Shown piece after piece: positions 60,799 to 64,000 of a DNA stretch of 64,000 nucleotides; the first letter of the stretch is position 1, and each line of letters starts with the position of its first letter. The stretch covers positions 1 through 64,000 of the forward strand of contig NZ_FNRI01000004.1 of the NCBI RefSeq assembly GCF_900107675.1, read 5' to 3'. Under the pieces are notes generated by a model. It made no database searches and was not told the origin of the DNA. It was given only the letters and a program-made list of their open reading frames with translations. The position numbers were made by a program, and so were the translations under genes. This stretch comes from Alistipes timonensis JC136. GTDB lineage: Bacteria; Bacteroidota; Bacteroidia; Bacteroidales; Rikenellaceae.

Positions 60799-62061
60799 AT
60801 GAAAAACAAGGATATCTTCACTTTCCGCGACGCGGAGAAACAGGCGGGCCCGGTCGCCTTTTCGACGATGCTCAAACCCGCCGGCTCGGCGTGCAACCTC
60901 GACTGCCACTACTGCTATTACCTCGACAAGGCCGTGCAGTACGGCGGCAAACAGGCCGTGATGAGCGACGAGCTGCTGGAACTTTACGTCCGGCAGTATA
61001 TCGAGGCCAACGACGTCGATACGGTGCAGTTCTGCTGGCACGGCGGCGAGCCGCTGCTGCTGGGGGTGGATTTCTACCGCCGGGCGATGGACTTCCAGCA
61101 AAAATACGCCGACGGCAAGCGGATCGAGAACACCCTCCAGACCAACGGCACGTTGGTCGACGAGGCGTGGTGCGACCTCTTTGCCGGGAATAATTTCCTG
61201 GTGGGCATTTCGCTCGACGGTCCGCAGGACATCCACGACGCGTTCCGCCTGACGAAAGGCGGCCGGCCGACCTTCGAGCGCGTGATGCGGACGATCGGAA
61301 TGTTCCAGCGCAGCGGCGTGGAGTACAACACGCTGAGCGTGGTGAACCGGCTGTGCGAAGGGCGCGGCGGGGAGATCTACCGTTTCTTCCGCGACACGGT
61401 GCACAGCCGTTACATGCAGTTCCTACCCGCTGTGGAGCACGTCGTCGACAAACCGGGTTTCCATCGTCCGCTGATCGTGTCGCCCGAGAGGGAGGGGGCG
61501 CGGCTGGCCGAATGGTCCGTCACGGCCGAGGGCTACGGGCAATTCCTGTGCGACCTCTTCGACGAGTGGGTCGTGAGCGACGTGGGGCGCTGCTACGTGC
61601 AGCTGTTCGACGCCACGCTGGCCCAGTGGTGCGGCGTGCAGCCGGGCGTCTGTTCGATGGGCGAGACGTGCGGCGACGCGCTGGTCGTGGAACACAACGG
61701 CGATGTCTACTCGTGCGACCATTTCGTCTATCCCGAATACAAGCTGGGCAATATCCGCGAGACGCCGCTGGCGGAGATCTACCGCTCGCGCAAGCGGGTG
61801 GATTTCGGCCTTGCCAAGCGCAATGCGCTGCCCGCCGAGTGCCTGCGGTGCAAATATTACTTCGCCTGCCGTGGCGAGTGTCCGAAACACCGCTTCGAAA
61901 CGGGGTCCGACGGATGCCGCAAGAATTCGCTCTGCGAGGGGCTGTACCGTTATTTCCGCCATGCGGAACCCTATATGGACTACATGCGCGAGCTGTTGTC
62001 GAAGCAGCAGGCCCCGGCGTGGGTCGTGCCCTTCGCCCGCAAGCGCATGGGGCTGATGTAA
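60799..62061 (+). CDS. Anaerobic sulfatase-maturating enzyme (radical SAM/SPASM)
   Basis: 420 residues from the ATG at 60799 (56 upstream codons overlap the receptor gene and its promoter). Radical SAM motif CNLDCHYC (C32, C36, C39); HGGEPLLLG; a C-terminal SPASM region with CGVQPGVCSMGETCGDALVVEHNGDVYSCDHF and CLRCKYYFACRGECPKHR holding the two auxiliary clusters. It converts an active-site Ser or Cys of sulfatases to formylglycine in the cytoplasm before export. No sulfatase gene is in this window, so its clients are elsewhere. Confidence 0.93.
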   Translation: MKNKDIFTFRDAEKQAGPVAFSTMLKPAGSACNLDCHYCYYLDKAVQYGGKQAVMSDELLELYVRQYIEANDVDTVQFCWHGGEPLLLGVDFYRRAMDFQQKYADGKRIENTLQTNGTLVDEAWCDLFAGNNFLVGISLDGPQDIHDAFRLTKGGRPTFERVMRTIGMFQRSGVEYNTLSVVNRLCEGRGGEIYRFFRDTVHSRYMQFLPAVEHVVDKPGFHRPLIVSPEREGARLAEWSVTAEGYGQFLCDLFDEWVVSDVGRCYVQLFDATLAQWCGVQPGVCSMGETCGDALVVEHNGDVYSCDHFVYPEYKLGNIRETPLAEIYRSRKRVDFGLAKRNALPAECLRCKYYFACRGECPKHRFETGSDGCRKNSLCEGLYRYFRHAEPYMDYMRELLSKQQAPAWVVPFARKRMGLM

Positions 62062-62085
62062 AAATGCGACGATCCGGATTTGTGT

Positions 62086-62111
62086 ACAGGGCTTGCGGGT
62101 CCTGTTTTTTT
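62086..62111 (+). terminator. Terminator after the maturase gene
   Basis: ACAGG (62086-62090) and CCTGT (62101-62105) with a 10-base loop, then a run of T to 62111. Confidence 0.6.
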
Positions 62112-62766
62112 ATGTTTTGTTCCGGGGCGATCCCGCCTTTCGGTCTTTCCGGCCGGGCCGAATAATTAAAATCTTTTAGTTTTATTTCAGGCGGGTTTAA
62201 CGATTAACCGACAACGCTTTAGCCGTCGGGCGGGGCTCTCCTGCGGTCCGGGCCCGGGGTGGGCCGGTGCAGTCAAAGCGGGCGTTTCCCGTTTTAACTG
62301 TGATGCTGTACACAGAAAATATCCGATTATTTCCCATTATTCTTCAGGCGTTTATCGTTTCCTATTACCGTTTGCTGGATGACGTTCCCTTGTCCTGACA
62401 TCCCCTCTTTCCTGGACGTCATTACTCATTTTTGAGGCCGTAACGCCGGCTTTGTCCGCGTCAAACCGAAGCTAACATTCCAGGCACCATCTGCAAAACG
62501 TGCCTCACCGTCTCCGCATTCCTGCGGGGCGCCTGTGGCACCATACCCGTCCGGATCGTTCGGAACCGCACCCGTCATACGAGTTTCTCAGCGCTTAATT
62601 CATTGTCTTTTATACCTTTGTGCGCACCTGAAGTCACTTGTTGCGTAAGTGCCGTCGCCGGATATGAACGGGTACGGCCGCCCCCGTCATGTCCGGACCG
62701 GACATTTTCTTCATTTTTTCTTGGGACAAAACATCCCTGACCATCTCTACACTAATAGAAGACAAT
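62112..62766 (+). other. Gene-free 0.65 kb region upstream of the second sigma gene
   Basis: No supported gene on either strand. It has a plausible -7 box TACCTTTG at 62613-62620 for the sigma gene, without a clear -33, giving a leader of about 140 bases. Within the leader ATGTCCG-GAC-CGGACAT (62689-62705) forms a perfect 7-bp hairpin followed by a T-rich stretch, a possible attenuator or operator. The rest shows no strong repeats. Confidence 0.5.
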
Positions 62767-63327
62767 ATGGATCAACAATTTTGGAATTTGATCCGCGAGG
62801 GCGATGAGCACGCCTTCAGGACACTATACAATCTGTATGAAAACAGATTATTCCGGTATGGAATGGGAATCGCGTATGACGAAGAGTTGATAAACCATGC
62901 CATTCAAACGCTGTTTACCTATCTTTTCGAGCGTCGGAAAAGCATTTCCGTGCCTGTATCGCCGTTCGCCTACCTGGCCAGTTCGCTGCGCCGGCTCGTT
63001 CTGAAAGAGGCGGGAAAACGCCGGAACGACTGCCTGTCGATCGACGATGTGCAGGTCGCGGGTTATGATTTCGGCCTGGAGGTCGATGCCGAGGCCACGA
63101 TGGTCCGGGCGGAATGTACCGAGCAGACGGTCCGGGCCCTGCAGGGCGCCCTGAACGGACTTACGAATATGCAAAGAGAGATAATATACCTGAAATATTA
63201 CGAGGGATTGGACAACAAGAGCATTTCCGAAATCACGGGGTATGCCGACAAGACAATCCGCAATGTGGCCTCCACGGCACTTGCCCGCTTACGGAAAGAC
63301 AAGATGCTGGGCCGGGCGTACGGATGA
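62767..63327 (+). CDS. ECF sigma factor (second)
   Basis: 186 residues from the ATG at 62767; an earlier in-frame ATG at 62689 lies in the leader hairpin and is not favoured. Region 2 is weaker than usual (EHAFRTLYNLYENRLFRYGMGIAYDEELINHAIQTLFTYLFERR), and region 4 is clear (LTNMQREIIYLKYYEGLDNKSISEITGYADKTIRNVASTALARLRK). The FecR gene follows after 53 bases, the standard sigma/anti-sigma order in Bacteroidota, normally continued by susC and susD, which lie beyond the window. Confidence 0.9.
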   Translation: MDQQFWNLIREGDEHAFRTLYNLYENRLFRYGMGIAYDEELINHAIQTLFTYLFERRKSISVPVSPFAYLASSLRRLVLKEAGKRRNDCLSIDDVQVAGYDFGLEVDAEATMVRAECTEQTVRALQGALNGLTNMQREIIYLKYYEGLDNKSISEITGYADKTIRNVASTALARLRKDKMLGRAYG

Positions 63328-63380
63328 TCGTTCCGGATATTTTTTGAATGGGCGTTGAATAAAACAGGAGGAAAAAGGAG

Positions 63381-64000
63381 ATGGAGCAAACTGATATGGA
63401 CGACTTGTTGTCGAAGATGGTATTGAAGACTCCGATCAACAGACACATGGAGGAGATCGGCGAGATTCTGGCCCGCAAACGCGCTGCCAGCCGCCGCCAT
63501 GAGACTTTTCGCCGCCGGCTGACGCAGTGGAGCGTGGCGGCTTCCATCGTCGTGATAACGGTGGTGAGCAGTCTGATTCACTTCTCGGAGACCTATTTCG
63601 AGAGCGGGGGACAAGAGCTGGTCCACCTGCTGCCCGACAACTCCGAGGTTATCGTCATGCCCGGTTCCCGGGTGTCGTACAACCGCTTTACCTGGCTTTT
63701 CAACCGACGTGTCACGCTCGAGGGCGAGGCCGTGTTTTCCGTCACGCACGGACCCCGCTTCAGCGTGGGGACCCGTTCGGGCGAGGTCGTCGTTCTGGGA
63801 ACGCGGTTCCGCGTGAAGCAGCAGGAATACGACCTGCTGGTCGTGTGCTACGAAGGATCGGTGCGGGTCGTCGTTCCCGTCGGGGAGTTGGTGCTGCAAC
63901 CCGGCCGGAAGGTCCTTTACGACTCGGCCGGCGTCCGGCTTTCGGACGTTTCCGAGCCGTTGCCGGCCGTCCTGTCGTTCAATGCCGTTCCGCTCGAGGA
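63381..64000 (+). CDS. FecR-type anti-sigma factor, N-terminal part
   Basis: At least 206 residues, cut by the window edge. Start ATG at 63381, preceded by AGGAGGAAAAAGGAG, an unusually purine-rich, Shine-Dalgarno-like leader for this phylum. A short cytoplasmic segment (1-50) precedes a membrane helix (about 51-67, VAASIVVITVVSSLIHF) and a FecR domain (about 75-190: HLLPDNSEVIVMPGSRVSYNR, GEAVFSV, VVVLGTRFRV). The cytoplasmic anti-sigma part is shorter than in the 10762-11739 protein. It should control the sigma factor encoded just upstream. Confidence 0.88.
   Translation, partial: MEQTDMDDLLSKMVLKTPINRHMEEIGEILARKRAASRRHETFRRRLTQWSVAASIVVITVVSSLIHFSETYFESGGQELVHLLPDNSEVIVMPGSRVSYNRFTWLFNRRVTLEGEAVFSVTHGPRFSVGTRSGEVVVLGTRFRVKQQEYDLLVVCYEGSVRVVVPVGELVLQPGRKVLYDSAGVRLSDVSEPLPAVLSFNAVPLE

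Overview
The window looks like a chromosomal segment of a high-GC gut Bacteroidota, most likely an Alistipes-type (Rikenellaceae) genome. The grounds are SusC/SusD genes with ECF sigma/FecR pairs, lipoproteins in nearly every carbohydrate cluster, Bacteroidota promoter boxes (TTTG, then TAnnTTTG about 19-20 bases later) upstream of many genes, and no Shine-Dalgarno bias. The species assignment is inference.

Layout. 1-12.9 kb: a SusCD-type uptake locus on the minus strand (BACON lipoprotein, FecR anti-sigma, STN-containing SusC, SusD, FN3/PQQ-propeller lipoprotein, TIM-barrel isomerase, DUF6528 lipoprotein). A divergent ECF sigma factor sits at its upstream end, and a glycerophosphodiesterase plus sugar-phosphate-type MFS permease unit follows it. 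12.9-26 kb: housekeeping genes (recJ, lipB, lipA, an AraC regulator, rnhB, an exbB-X-exbD-exbD energy transducer for TonB-dependent transport, asparaginase, tatD, dprA), an orphan hypothetical gene, and a promoter-hairpin-terminator unit that looks like a small RNA gene.

26.1-42.7 kb: a 16.5 kb NBU-like integrative mobilizable element inserted in the 3' end of tRNA-Cys, bounded by a 16-bp direct repeat (26135-26150 and 42664-42679). All its genes lie on the minus strand: tyrosine integrase, AlbA_2/Schlafen-type ATPase with an in-frame 12-bp minisatellite, two helix-turn-helix proteins, Toprim primase, MobV relaxase, and an eight-gene type I restriction-modification operon. The operon carries a short and a full HsdS. 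Between hsdM and hsdR lies a markedly AT-richer block encoding two membrane-anchored unknown proteins, HsdS and a HAD phosphatase; a YgjP-type metalloprotein gene is coupled to the end of hsdR. This cargo is the best candidate for an undescribed defence arrangement.

42.7-62.1 kb: a DUF362 lipoprotein; tex behind a 74-bp tandem repeat that carries its -33 box; a five-gene operon (Gfo/Idh oxidoreductase, a 54-residue TatA, Tat-exported Gfo/Idh oxidoreductase, DUF1080 3-keto-disaccharide hydrolase, TIM-barrel isomerase) resembling the 3-keto-glycoside pathway of Bacteroides, next to a DUF6377 membrane regulator and a GH36 alpha-galactosidase; two outer-membrane beta-barrel receptors; and a divergent anaerobic sulfatase maturase. 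62.1-64 kb: a 0.7 kb gene-free leader, then a second ECF sigma/FecR pair running off the end.

The recurring theme is outer-membrane nutrient acquisition: sigma/FecR signalling through SusC, ExbBD energy, periplasmic oxidoreductases and hydrolases. One self-contained mobile defence island interrupts it.
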